Origin: Zea mays | Taxonomy: Eukaryota; Streptophyta; Magnoliopsida; Poales; Poaceae | DNA length: 64,000 bases | Reading direction: 5' to 3' | NCBI RefSeq assembly: GCF_902167145.1 | Contig: NC_050096.1 | Coordinates: forward strand, 196,804,566-196,868,565 | In this document: positions 1-11,415 of the stretch, one piece after another | Position numbering within the stretch: the first letter of the stretch is position 1 | How the letters are laid out: each line of letters starts with the position of its first letter | The notes under the pieces: generated by a model | Databases searched by the model: none | Seen by the model: only the letters and a program-made list of their open reading frames with translations | Told to the model about the DNA's origin: nothing | Translations under genes and position numbers: made by a program

Positions 1-1941
1 CATCGACTTAGTTTAAATCCGGACCGTAGGAGATAGATCCTGTGGCCGTGAGCGCATACCGGTTCGGTTAGACTGGATTCAATCCTAGCGGTTAGTTTTT
101 GATCGAGCGGCTAGGAATTAATCGTAACCCTTCGGTCGTGGGTTTTGTAAAAGAGACCCTAACCTCTCTGGAAATCAACCCGCAGTCCAGACCAGTGGCG
201 CGCTGTGTCTTGGAGATCTTGCGGGTTAGCCCCTGAACTTACTAGTAAATGAGGCCCGATCCAGAACTGTTTTAAATTGATTAAATGAATTAGAAATTGG
301 ATTATTAATATGAAAATAAACCTTAGAACTTGCATAAATCATAGAAAATCCATTTTTAGTCCAAATTGAGCCATTCCAGTTTCTAAAATTTTGTAATAAT
401 ATTCTCTACCATTTAGTGTCTCTGTTTTGACATGAAAACAATTAGAAAATTAATTTCTCATCTAATCCTATTTTAATCACATTAAACCTTAGGAAATTCA
501 TAACTTGAATTCTATAACTCCAAATTTAGTGATTCCAGTTCCTATGATCTCATTTTAATGTGTAGATTTTTACTGTGTATTTTATTTACATGTTTGGTGC
601 AATGTTAATTTATGCTATACTATGTATGTATTGTGTTGATGCGAGTAGACGAACAAGCCACTGTGGAATCTGAGGTTCAACAAGTAGAAGTAGCTGAGCA
701 GGAGCTCATTGAAGGCAAGTTGTGCCCTTGATCACTTACTTTTCCCAGCCATGTTCTTATTAATTTTAATGATCTGCATAGGTTAATTTTGATGGGAGCC
801 TTTATGTTACCCCAGTTTTGATTACCTCTATACCTTGTTCACCCCTGAAATATTTTTTGGGTAGTACTTGCTATTGCACTATGTGGATTGGGTATGGAGA
901 TACACTATTTATGATTATTCTGTTATTATCTTGTTATTATTACTGTTCATGTTTAGATCATTAAATTAATGGGAACATGGAGCGACCACCCGGGAAAACA
1001 GTGCTACCACAAGGGTTTAATGGGACTCCCTTGGCTGATTAACTAGGAAAGCTAGTGGAGGGCTACCTTACCCGAAAGGGGCAAGGGCAGTAGGGGAGTG
1101 GTCAGTGTAGGGAGGTCCCTGGTTGATTTTTGCTGCGATGGCAGTCAGCCAGGAACCCTGCATTGGAACTTCCTATAAACTGTAGCGGGTAGTCTGAAGC
1201 TAGTGGAACTTTGTAAAGGCCTCGTAGTGTTGCCCTGCCTCGCTTCCTTGGTAGAGGTGTATGGGATTCATGACCCCTTGGCAGATGGGTAACACGACTT
1301 GTGGGTAAAGATGCGCAACCTCTGCAGAGTGTAAAACTAGTATACTAGCCGTGCTCACGGTCAAGAGCGGCTCGGACCCTCACATGGTTAATTATGGAAC
1401 TTAAATTTAATTTGACATTTGCATCGCATTTGGGATTATTTTACTATTACTGTTCTTTATTATTATTAAGGTTTGGTATTTACTTACACTTAGTAATTGC
1501 TAATAAAATTTTGACCAACTTATAAAAGCAATGCTCAGCCTCAGCCTTTATTTCATTGATCAGCCTTACACTACATGAACTCCCACCTTTGGTGAGTTCA
1601 TGCCACATTATTCCCCATGACTTGTTGAGCTATGAACGTATGTGAGCTCACTCTTGCTGTCTCACACCCCCCACAGGAGAAGAACAGGTGGTTCAGGAGG
1701 AGCTGCCTAACACCGAGGAGTTCGATCTGATCTAGGTGGCGTTTCTCAGTCGACATTGGCGCCGACGATCCTTAGTTCGTTTTATGTTTACACTTTTATT
1801 TTGTAATAAGTCTTCCGCTATGTAATAAATACTCTGATGTTTTATGACATTTATCTCTATACACTCTGTTATTATATATGTTGTCTTCTTGGCGCATGTA
1901 TGAGATGCACCTGGCTTTGTTCCTTAAAGCCGGGTGTTACA
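1..1941 (+). mobile_element. Element A: 3' part of a long Gypsy (chromovirus-type) LTR
   Basis: This stretch has no coding frame and ends in a typical LTR end, ccgggtgttaca, at 1941. From about 540 onward it follows the solo LTR I (61030-62403) closely, sharing the block around the lone phrase cacccgggaaaacagtgc, the ctcacaccccccacagg stretch and the final gggtgt(t/g)aca. It is therefore the 3' part of the same superfamily of roughly 3 kb LTRs; the left end lies outside the window. Immediately after it the reading frame of a Tat pol begins in mid RNase H, so A was inserted into element K. The right copy of its target-site duplication should be acctt (1942-1946), but the left copy cannot be seen. 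Whether it is a solo LTR or the 3' LTR of a full element is unknown. Identification as Tekay-like is inference. Confidence 0.8.
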
Positions 1942-3589
1942 ACCTTCCAAAGTTAAAACTTGTTATGCGGCAAGACTTGATTTTAGTTGCACAAATAACA
2001 TCACCGAGTATGAAGCTCTGCTTTTGGGTCTTCGGAAATTAAAGGCAATGGGAATCAGAAGGGCCATTCTTAAAACTGATTCTCAAGTTATTTCTGGTCA
2101 TGTTGACAAAAGTTACAAAGCAAGAGACCCGAAGCTTGAAAGGTATGTAGATACAGTCCGAAGGATTGAGGCTTCCTTCGAAGGTTTCTCTGTCAAAAAT
2201 ATTCCTCGTGGAGAAAATGAATACGCTGATCTATTGGCTAAGTCAGCAGCCCAGGGGCTGCCTATACCTTCGGAAGTATTTTTTGAAACAATAAAAGCAC
2301 CTTCGGTCGAGCTTCTTGAAAGAGCAATCCTCAACATATCCCATGTTTATAGTGAAGATTGGAGAACTGAAATCATCTCTTTCCTTCAGGGTAATTTTCT
2401 TTCAGATGACGAAGCTTATAACAGGAGAATAGAAGCAAGAGCTCGACCATATGTCATAATAGAAGGGGAGTTATACAAGCGCGGGGTCTGTTCCCCATTG
2501 CTCAAGTGCTTATCCAGATCCGAAGGTATAGAATTAATGAAGGACATACATGCAGGTCTATGTGGATCTCATATTGGATCTAGGCCCTTGCTTGGGAAAG
2601 TTTTTCGCCAAGGATTTTATTGGCCAAAGACAGCTTCGGATGCAGCGGATTTAGTTCAAAAGTGCGAAGGTTGTCAGAAATGTGCAAGAGATAAAAAACA
2701 ACCTTCGTCTTTAACTCAATTAATACAGCCCACTTGGCCATTGCAAAGGTGGGGTCTGGATTTGCTAGGTCCATTACCACCTGCACAGGGGAACTTAAGA
2801 TATGTGGTGGTGGCAGTGGAATATTTTTCCAAGTGGATTGAGGCAAAGCCCTTAGCCACAATAACCTCGTTTACTATTCAAAAGTTTTTCTGGCAAAACA
2901 TTGTTTGTCGCTTCGGAGTGCCGAAGGCCATAACTGTGGATAATGGGACACAGTTTGATTCTGAAGCCTTCAGAGAATTTTGCAATCAAATCGACACGAA
3001 GATCCATTTTGCATCAGTCCGACACCCAGAATCTAATGGACTTGTTGAAAGAGCCAATGGGATCATAATGACAGGAATAATGAAGTCAATCTTCAATCAG
3101 CCAAGGGGAAAGTGGCCAGACGAGTTAATCAAAGTGGTGTGGAGTCATAACACAACCATTTCAAGATCAACAGGCTTTACACCCTTTAAACTATTGTTTG
3201 GTGACGAAGCAATAACCCCAGAAGAGGCTAAAATAGGATCGATAAGGACAGTAGCTTCGGCAGAAGGCGAAAACGAAGCTGATTGTTCTGTGGAAAAAGA
3301 TGCTATTGAAGGGATTAGACTTCAAGCTGTGGAAAACATCAATAAATACCAAGTTGAAATAATAAAATGGCGTGATAGAAAGGTCAAGCTAAAGAATATT
3401 GAACCAGGACACTTGGTACTTCGAAGAGTAGCTAACCCTGAAACAGTAGGCAAATTACAGCTGAAGTGGGAAGGCCCCTTTTTGGTAGTATCTTCGTCAA
3501 GACCTGGTTCCTACAGATTGAAGGATATGGACGGCAATGACATTCCTAGATCGTGGAATGCGGATGAGCTTCGGCGATATTATGTTTAG
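1942..3589 (+). CDS. pol: Tat Gypsy pol, C-terminal part: RNase H and integrase (5' cut by A)
   Basis: The frame is open for about 550 codons and lacks a genuine start, because A interrupts it inside the RNase H domain; the first few codons still lie in LTR A. RNase H signs are NITEYEALLLGL near residue 20 and LKTDSQVI near 45. Integrase follows with the HHCC zinc finger (H-x3-H before GFYWP, then CEGCQKC), and the catalytic D, D, E in WGLDLLGPL, TVDNGTQF and SNGLVERANG. The C-terminus (LKWEGPF, then DELRRYYV) is the usual end of a Tat integrase. These enzymes degrade the RNA template and insert the cDNA into the nuclear genome. No internal stop is seen after the break, so this copy decayed little before A split it. 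Downstream is noncoding spacer, not the LTR. Confidence 0.85.
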
Positions 3590-4522
3590 TTTGATGTAAT
3601 TTTTTATATTCTTTTTTGTGGCACCCTTTTCCTTTCCAAAGGGGGAGAAAGGTTTTTAATGGGGCCACAACATGTAATTTTTCTTTTCCTTATTTCAATT
3701 CTATAAGAGCGATATCCCCCAAAATGTAAATGTAAAAGCTGAGGCAGCACCTTTGAGTGCAAAGAAAAAAGAAAAGAGAACAGGGAAAAGCTCAAAGGTC
3801 GTTCCTAAGGGAATGCAGAGCTTACAGCAAAAAATAAACGCTGATTCCGCTGAAAGTAAAAGGCGAAGAAGCTCCTAAGGGAGGCTTATAGCGAAAAATA
3901 AACGCTGATTCCGCTGAAAGTAAAAGGCGAAGAAGCTCCTAAGGGAGGCTTACAGCGAAAAATAAACGCTGATTCCGCTGAAAGTAAAAGGCGAAGAAGC
4001 TCCTAAGGGAGGCTTACAGCGAAAAGTCAACGCTGATACACCGAAAAGTAAACGGTGAAGCCGAAAAGTAAACGACAAAAAGATTTTTATCATTCTTAAG
4101 GGGACGAAGGGCCGTGCTTATATTTTTTTTTGAACATGTGTCCTAATATTCATTTGCACATAACATATCATCATGTCATTTGCATTCATAAACATCCATT
4201 TAGACATATGTAGAGTCATCATCATGCTACACAAAAAAGACAGGTGCTTCAGAAAATAAGGAAAAGATTCGAAGGAAAAATTTTCTATGCTTCGTTGTGT
4301 ACGAAAAGAAGGGAAGGTGTTTTTCGCCTTTGGCTCAAAAGAGAAGTTTCGTCCACAGCAAAGCAGACTGGATGTGGTTATAGGAGACAAAATATATTAC
4401 AAGGTATTTACAAATTTACATAAGTTATTCCATATCTATATTACAAGAGTTTCTCCAAGAATTTTTGCAATTTTAAGCTTCAGCCAAGGCTTCATCTTCA
4501 GTTTTGTCAAACTTCAGCATTG
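3590..4522 (+). other. Noncoding spacer of element K
   Basis: This stretch separates the pol stop from the end of the antisense gene. It holds the 64 bp tandem repeats at 3801-4062 and otherwise AT-rich sequence with scattered cttcg/cgaag words, which are frequent throughout K. No reading frame here is convincing; the 90 and 134 codon frames at 4118-4691 lack any recognisable domain and partly oppose the antisense gene. Confidence 0.6.
3801..4062. repeat. 64 bp tandem repeat, about 4 copies
   Basis: The phrase g(c/t)tcctaaggga recurs at 3801, 3871, 3935 and 3999. The last three copies are exactly 64 bp apart and nearly identical; the first is more diverged and about 70 bp long. Each unit contains aataaacgctgattccgc. 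A degraded partial unit follows up to about 4070. Confidence 0.9.
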
Positions 4523-7500
4523 TCAATCTTCAGCTTCGTCATCCTATATATCAAACAGCACAGTAAGAAAGGTACAAATTTCAAAGGAGAAGGTAAAAGT
4601 AACAAACATAAGTTTCTTACCGGCTTCAGATGGCTTCGAGCTTCGTCGCCTGCCATTTTCCGCCCGCCACTTACCCAGATCTGGGTCATGAATCTATTTC
4701 CAATGCTTCTGGCTAAGCTTGGGATATCTAACAAATCTGAAGCTGACAAGCTGAAGTTTGGTCTGTTCACGATGTTTCCATGTGTGCAGCCAGCCTTCAA
4801 AAAAGCAGCAGCTGTGCCCCGAGAAGATACCAGGGCGCAGAAGTCAGCGTGCCCACCAATAACTTCGTCAAGGGCATCAACTTCGCCTTCAATATGTTCT
4901 AATGTTCTTGGCAGATTTTCAGCTGAAGGTGTAAATTTCGAAGAGCTAGCTCCGACAGAGTGAAATACGTCCTTCAGCCGCTGCACACATCGGATGCCGA
5001 AGCTTAAGCATTTCTCCTGAAGTTCTGTAAAGGATTTCTGCAAATTTGAGTATTTATCCACTTCAGCTTTCAGGCTTGTTTCAAAATATTTCTTTTCTTG
5101 CTCGAATTTTTCTGATTGACAGAGCAATTCATTCTTTAATTTATCATTTTCAGTTTGGACTTCAGCTAAAGAGCCCTCCATGGTCCGAATAACAAAATCT
5201 TTCTTTTCTAATGCACCTTCGTGCTCTTTGACCATGATTTCAAGATCTTGGATTGCGAAGTCTTTCTTTTTTAGATTGGTTTCGTAGTTTTCAATCTTTT
5301 CAGTCAAATCTTGAATGACGGTTTTATTTTTCTCTTCCTCCAGATCTTGTTGCATTTTCAGAACCTTGCTTAATAATATGCTCTGTCGAAATGATCTTCG
5401 TTAGAACACGACCCAAAAGTTAATAATAACAGTAATAAAATAACAAAAATATTCGTTACCTTGAAGTTAGCATAAAGCAAGCTTCCGGCGATGTGGTGTC
5501 GTTGATAACGACACAAGTCCGCTTCCACCTTCGGCAAGCCAATGCTTTTGGAAAGGGTTCTGATAATTTTGGCCTCGGTGCGGTTCTGAAGGCACCTTAG
5601 TTTCCCTTCGTTCACCCCACCAAATAGCATAGCGCCTGATTTATATCCGCAAGATATGACATATTTTTTCAACTCCTCTTTCTCAGTGTCTGTTAACTCT
5701 TGTCCAAGTAGGTCTTGAAAGTTAAAATCTTCTCCTTCAGAAATTTCACCAATTTGCTCTTTCCCCTTTTCAGTTGCTATATTCACTGCAGCCACAGTAG
5801 CTTCTTCTTCGGCTATTTTCAGGAGAATATTGTCAATAACCTCAAGTGTAGTTTCCAGGTTCGACTCTTCGGTGGCCCCGGCTTCGGCCTCGGTAGCTTC
5901 GGGTTCGCTGGTTTCAGCTTCAGTAGTTTTCATCCCAGTAGCTTCGGCTTCGGCAGTTTCAGCAAAGGGAATTTTCGGCATCGTTGCCAGTGGCGGCGTC
6001 TGGTGGATCACATCTGTTACTTGAATAATTCTCCGTTTTTTCGGCTTCGCAGGACTTTCTGCTGCCGAAGCTGCCTTGTCCTTCTGAAAAAACTTCGTCA
6101 GTTCCAGTGCCAGTGGACTTAGCCTGATAGGCAAGGGTTCAGTCATTACCTTCATAATTTCTTCTACTTCAACAGCAGAAGGAGAAGCAGGAATATCTTC
6201 TTCTCGGACCGACGTTTCCAGCTCCGGGGACGCACCTTTTCTCTTTCTTGAAGTGGCCACCTTCGGCTCAGGATTTAACTCTTCAGCGCTAAGACTTTCA
6301 GAATCTTTCTTTTTCTTCTTGGCTACCTTGACGACCTCTTCGTCAGTAACGCTAGCAATCCTTTTTCGCTTCGGGCCTCCGGCATCTCCGCCCAGTCGAC
6401 CGTAGTCAGCGTATTCAAATCCTATGGCATCAAGCACTCTGTTCAGCCTTCGTTTCGGCCGAGTGCCGAAGGCCGCTGTCATCAGTTGGTCCTCTTTTTT
6501 AGAGTAGTTCCCAAGAATTTCGTTGCTCATCATTTCAATTGTATCAAGCCATTTTTGGCAGGGTACTTTAAAAAATTTCTTGAATTTATAATGATAAGGT
6601 AGCCTGACGAGTTCCCCCTCTTTCTTTTCCCCTTCAAGCTTCGGCATTGTTCACTCTTTCATCGTTGGAAAAACTCTGAAAGCCAGGAATTCTTGCACTA
6701 AATCTCTAGTGCCAATATGTTCTGCTATAATTTTGAATTCGCCCAGTGCAGCCCAAGTTGGACCTTCTAATACCATTTTGCATCGGGGTCTTGTTTCTCC
6801 GAAGATTAATTCAAGAGGGCTCTGAACCAGCTTCTCTTTATCTTCATCAATTTTGACATAAAACCATTCTGATTTCCAGCCTGCCGGCCATTTGCTTCGG
6901 TAGCTGATCACGGGAAACTTCGTGGTTTTCCGATAAGCAAAATTATAGCAGCCAAAATTCTCATGCAATCCATCTTTTCTGGCCTTAGTTTGGTAATGCA
7001 ACTCATGAACTCGACAGAAGCTGTCAGCAAATGGCTCCACCGCCTGGCTTCGGAGAGCCCAGATATAGACGCTGAGCCTGACAATTGCGTTGGGAGTCAA
7101 TTGGTGAAAGTAGATACCAAATCTTTGCAGCACATCAGATATCATCCTATTTAAGGGGAATCTTAATCCAGCTTTTAGAAAGCTCTTAAAAATAACTATT
7201 TCATCTTTTTCTGGCTTCGGGGTAGTTTCTTCCCCCCTGAAGCGAAGTAGCTTCTTCTCATTCTCACTGAAATAACCCGACTTCACCATCTTGGAGAAAT
7301 CAGCCTTGGAGACAGTCGACTTCCCGAAGTCCAAGTGGCTAGGCTTGCTTGGCACGGCAATATGATAATCATCATCAGAATCAGCTTCCTCAATATTTCC
7401 TTCTTCCGCTTCGGCAACAGCTTCTTCTGTCTCGGCAGCAGTCTACCCTGTCTCGGCAGTACGGATTCCTTCCGAGGTCACCAGTCCGGATCGTTGCATC

Positions 7501-7583
7501 GCTTCGGAGATAGGAACAGTCTCCGCTCCTTCGGCTTCGCCTCCCTTACGCTCAACACTAGCGGTAGAGCGCACTCTGGCCAT
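4523..7583 (-). pseudogene. Antisense accessory gene of element K (gypsy-type transposon domain, PF04195-like, then coiled coil), two introns, two stops
   Basis: Reading on the minus strand, an ATG at 7583 opens an acidic N-terminus. A globular domain around 7355-6654 (PCQKW-type downstream motif, many W/F/Y residues) resembles the domain Pfam calls putative gypsy type transposon, PF04195. Next comes a low-complexity K/E/A/T-rich linker (about 6500-5700), then a long heptad-like coiled coil (5364-4980). The frame is kept across two in-frame stops, TAG at 7445-7443 and TGA at 6653-6651. Two short GT-AG introns fit exactly in phase 0: 5459-5365 (95 bp; AAG/GTAACG donor) and 4620-4544 (77 bp; GTAAGA donor, TATATAG acceptor). 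The last exon then ends at a TGA (4525-4523). Coiled coil and linker suggest a structural or protein-binding role, but the function is unknown. The two stops make this copy a probable pseudogene. Splice sites are predicted by eye. Confidence 0.7.
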
Positions 7584-8034
7584 TTAATTCTGAATTTCAT
7601 GGGAACTAAAGAACTTTTTCTTCCGAAGCTTTTTCTTCTGATGAAGTAGGCTTTAAAATTGGAGCTTCGTCTGCTTGCGAGAGTCAAGCTTCGGCTATAG
7701 TTAAAAATTTTGGCAGCAAAACAGTGCAATAGCAATGAATGCTGTGGTAACTTCACACCTACCCGTCTGTTTATATAGTGCTGCAGGTAAGAAGGTGAAT
7801 CGTCAGGATTTACACACCAGGCAAACAGCTGCTTACACCCGCTGCGCGGTGGACCGCAGAGACCAAATAGTAACCCTGCAGGGTGGGACCGCTACGCGCT
7901 CGGAAACTGAATCGTTTCTCGACAACGAGCTCAGGGAAGGTGTTTTTCGGACCTTCGGCTTCCTGAAGCCTAAGAGACTTTTTTCACGGATCAAGCTCGT
8001 TACGAAAAACGATCTAGCACCGCGAAGGGGCTAC
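7584..8034. promoter_or_regulatory. Spacer between antisense gene and 3' LTR of K, with polypurine tract
   Basis: About 450 bp without a convincing gene. It must contain the upstream region of the antisense gene, whose ATG is at 7583; I see no decisive TATA box. Its right end, gcgaaggggctac (8022-8034), directly precedes the LTR and is the polypurine tract expected to prime plus-strand synthesis. Confidence 0.5.
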
Positions 8035-8634
8035 TGTTGAGACCATGCTTCGTCGCCGAAGGTCCTACAGGAAGAAACAACTTCGGCTGAAGCTGTCGGC
8101 ACGTGATGACCAAAGGTTGCTGTTCATGAAGCTTCGAAATTGCAAACCGACTTAAAAGTAGAATAACCTTTTAGTCCACAAGTGTTTGAGTCATTGTTGT
8201 AAACTTTTATGAGGGGCATGATTGTAATTCCTCACAGGCTGTGTCTTGTGTCTATAAATAGTGAACAGTATTCCTTTACTGTTCACGCATTCCGGTAATT
8301 ACAATCGCATCACTCGGGAATTATTCCTTGTCAAGGCAGAGGTATAAATGTCTCTAATATTATATTTGAATACATCAGATTTATATGATATGTAAATGAT
8401 GTTGCTTGCTTATAGTTTACTTGTTTTTAATGCTTTATATCTCACATTGTTTCATATAATCTTTGAGAATTTAATTATGAAAATTCAACCTTCGTAATTG
8501 TATCGTTTTAACCTTTGTCCGAAGTTCATTAAATCCTTGAGGAAATAATGCTTCGACGGACGAAGGACATTAACATTTAACATTTTATGTTGCCTTGTTC
8601 TTAATTCATAGCATTTGAGAACAAGTCCCCAACA
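8035..8634 (+). repeat. 3' LTR of element K (600 bp)
   Basis: The LTR begins tgttg right after the polypurine tract and ends caaca, a perfect 5 bp terminal inverted repeat. A TATA box (tctataaatag, 8251-8261) is followed by the presumed transcription start in a C/T-rich stretch. The 5' partner LTR is outside the window, so the element cannot be dated here. Confidence 0.88.
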
Positions 8635-11415
8635 ATATAGATATTCATTTAAAGCTATTTTGCCCAAAACTTAGGAAAAATCAGAAAGGCATTGGAAATT
8701 AATGAACAGTGAGTGAAATTATTTTTCCTAGTTTACTTATGTACTAGAGAACCTAGGAAAAATACAGAGACCATTAGTTCAGACCAGTTTTAAATTAAAA
8801 TGTTTTATTTAGCCTTAATTGGACTGAAAATCAATTATTAGAGTAGCAAAATTATAACCAAAATGAGTAGTAAAAATCCAGTGGACTTGCAACCACCAGA
8901 GCCCCACTACAAAAATAAAGAACACCTCAGCCCAACTTTTTAAGTAAGGAAAATAAATATAAAGGGATAATAAGGCATTTTCCAAATAAATCTTGAACAA
9001 CCCCTAATGATGTGATAATGGGCAACCAAATATTAGCTAAGTCCATAGTAAGGTAAACCACCAGAGAAAAATGCAAACCCATGAAAAAGAAGCAAACTCA
9101 TACCTATTGCTAGTATTTTATGAGAAAGGCCATTTAATTCAAATAATGCATACCACCTCTTCCTTTAAGCAAAAAGATGCCAAACTTTAGAATGATTGCT
9201 CTTGCACAAAACAATAACTAAGAAAAATAAGAACTTTGTTGTTTGATATTTTTCAAATATAGTGGTAGTAGAAAGCACCTATTTGGCTAGAAACTTGAGA
9301 AAACCATAGTAAAATAACTAAAAGGTATTAATGGCTAGAAATTTGTATCAAGTCATGTTATAACACCTAAAAGCCAGCAAAAATAAGTTTTAAAGAATTA
9401 CCCACTGTTAAATAATAGTTGTAGTTCAAAGCACCCCTTCTGCCCTAGAATTTAATAATTTTGTCCAGAGAAAACTATTCACTTTCTGATCCCCAAATTT
9501 TGAGACAGAGAAACATACACCAGTTCCAAGCCACTGTAAGTTTTGCAGAATTTTTAGAATTTTATAAATGCAACTTGTAGTTCAAACCCACTCCCAAACA
9601 TTAAAGAGAATAAAAGAAAAGGAAAGAAGAAATAAACCCCACTCCAATAAATCTAACTTGAAGTACTTACCAATACTCCCTAAGACTTAAAAGGAATTCA
9701 GTGGAACCCCAAAAATAAACCTACTACTTACCTTAGCTAAGTTTAACCCAAATTACCAAGTATACCACCCAAGGGTCTTACATAAGTAAAGTTGACTTTG
9801 TTTAAACTCAAGAAGATCATACACCTTCAAGTTGTAATTTCTAAAAGCACATGTCATATCATGCATATATCTTACGCATTGCATTTGTTAGACTGTAATC
9901 TTGCCGACGGAGAGTACGTGCTCATCCCCGAGCAAGGACCTGTCCAAGAGGACGACCAGGAGCAGGCTTCAGAGGCTGCCATTGAGGATCTCCCCGCAGC
10001 CCCAGCAATTGAAGGCAAGCCCCGGTTTTATGCATAACCAATTATATATGCTATTTTACTACACTTAATGTTTGTAGGCTTGTAATGTGCACATAAGTGT
10101 AGGAGATGCTTGAAACCTCTAGTTGCATGAACTTAGGATTCCTTTTTTAGATGAATACTAGTATGCTAGGTCGAGTAGCTGCTTGCTAATCAGGATCTCG
10201 GTAGAAGTCGAGTGATTTTTCTAGCACTCGTGCGAGGTCAGGAATTGATTGTATTCATCTTGATAACGGGACATATGTTAGTCTATGAACTTGGATCCAG
10301 GGAGGATGTCTTGTCCATGAAACGGGGAAAAAAGGAACTAAGGATTAATGTGTGGATACCTGAGTCAAGCTTTTGAACGTACTAAGCACATGCCGGGAAA
10401 AAAGGTAACCGGTAAACCTAGTACCTGAGTGAAGCCGGGCGCGGACTTTATCCCTCATGCGACCTGAGACTGGGTCTCCCATGCTAGCTATGGTGGGTAC
10501 AAGTGCGGTCACTGCACGGCGGCAGCCGGGGTCAGTGGAGCATTGTATGCCAAGGCGGTGAGGCCTGGACACGGACGGGGAATCGATGGGGACGGTTGTC
10601 ATGTGTGGGGTCGGAGTACCCTGACATGCCGTGTGTTTAGGTTTACCTTGCAAGGTTAAAACTTGATTCGAATCGTCTGCTTCTCGCAGCTAATGAGACT
10701 GCTTGACCCCTTGTACTACATCGAGTAAGAAGTGAAATGCGGTTACATGAGATAACTTGTTGGTTGAACTAAATGATTGTTACCATGTATGCTTAGAAGG
10801 AGCAAATCTAGCTAAGTTAATGAGGATAGAATTTGAAAAAGCTAAAATTGCTTTTAGAAACAGCTAGTGCTTTTGGCAAACCAAACCCCTCAGCCAAACA
10901 GCTGCATAGTCTAGAGGTAGAGAAGTAGACTCCTCACACCGGTTAAGTCTAGCTGAGTATTAGTATACTCAGCCTTGCTTGTGGCACAATTTTTGCAGGT
11001 ACCATTCAGGAAATGGTTGATGGTGTGACTTGGCCTACCACCCTGCCACCGGGTTGGACGGTCGAGTGGGACGTTGCTCCGGCAGGAGAGGGGCACGAGG
11101 AGTAGTGGGCTAGGCCTTGCCCAATTCCTCGAGACCGACGACATCGATTATCCGCTGCACTTTATTTTGTGAACTTTATTGCTACTCGAAAACTCCGATT
11201 TATGTAATAACTCAGTACTTAATTTGAGGTTTCCTGTTTTATTGTATTTCTTCTGTGACTCACCTTCGAGTGAGATTGTGGAATTTGATCCTGGTTAAGT
11301 GGCTCTATCAGACTAGATCTGAGGGACTGACGGGTTATTCCGATTTAAATGTGTTACGGCCCCTGAGGCGTGACTTAGGCACTTAAGCTGGAATAATTCA
11401 GGCGGTTCCGCCACA
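8635..11415 (+). mobile_element. Element B: 3' part of a long Gypsy LTR
   Basis: About 2.8 kb without a believable gene between the end of the K LTR and the gag of C. It ends in ggcggttccgccaca, where the next base resumes the C gag sequence known uninterrupted from the second C copy (16253 onward). The architecture matches the chromovirus LTRs A, I and G: an AT-rich first part, a short open stretch ending in gaaggcaagcccc (10008-10023), and a tagtatactcagccttgctt block near 10961. The left end is missing because K was inserted in it. The ORFs at 9792-10037 and 10345-10653 lie inside this LTR and have no recognisable product. Confidence 0.65.

Larger units (their letters stand above)
1942..8634 (+). 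mobile_element. Element K: 3' half of a Tat-lineage Gypsy retrotransposon (Grande-like)
   Basis: In order this holds the end of pol (RNase H and integrase), a noncoding spacer with 64 bp repeats, an antisense gene, a polypurine tract and a 600 bp 3' LTR that ends cleanly in caaca. An additional antisense gene between integrase and the 3' LTR together with tandem repeats is known for Tat elements such as maize Grande; the family name is from memory. The 5' half (5' LTR, gag, protease, RT) lies left of the window beyond the inserted A. At 8634/8635 K abuts LTR B, the site into which it was inserted. Confidence 0.75.

Noticed and set aside
9792..10037. 81 codon frame with an acidic end (QEDDQEQASEAA)
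   Set aside because: The equivalent place in LTRs A (about 640-720) and I (about 61110-61180) is similar only in its end gaaggcaag and is not open there; probably LTR sequence, not a gene.
10345..10653. 102 codon minus-strand frame
   Set aside because: Lies in LTR B, without a domain or conserved counterpart in the other LTRs.
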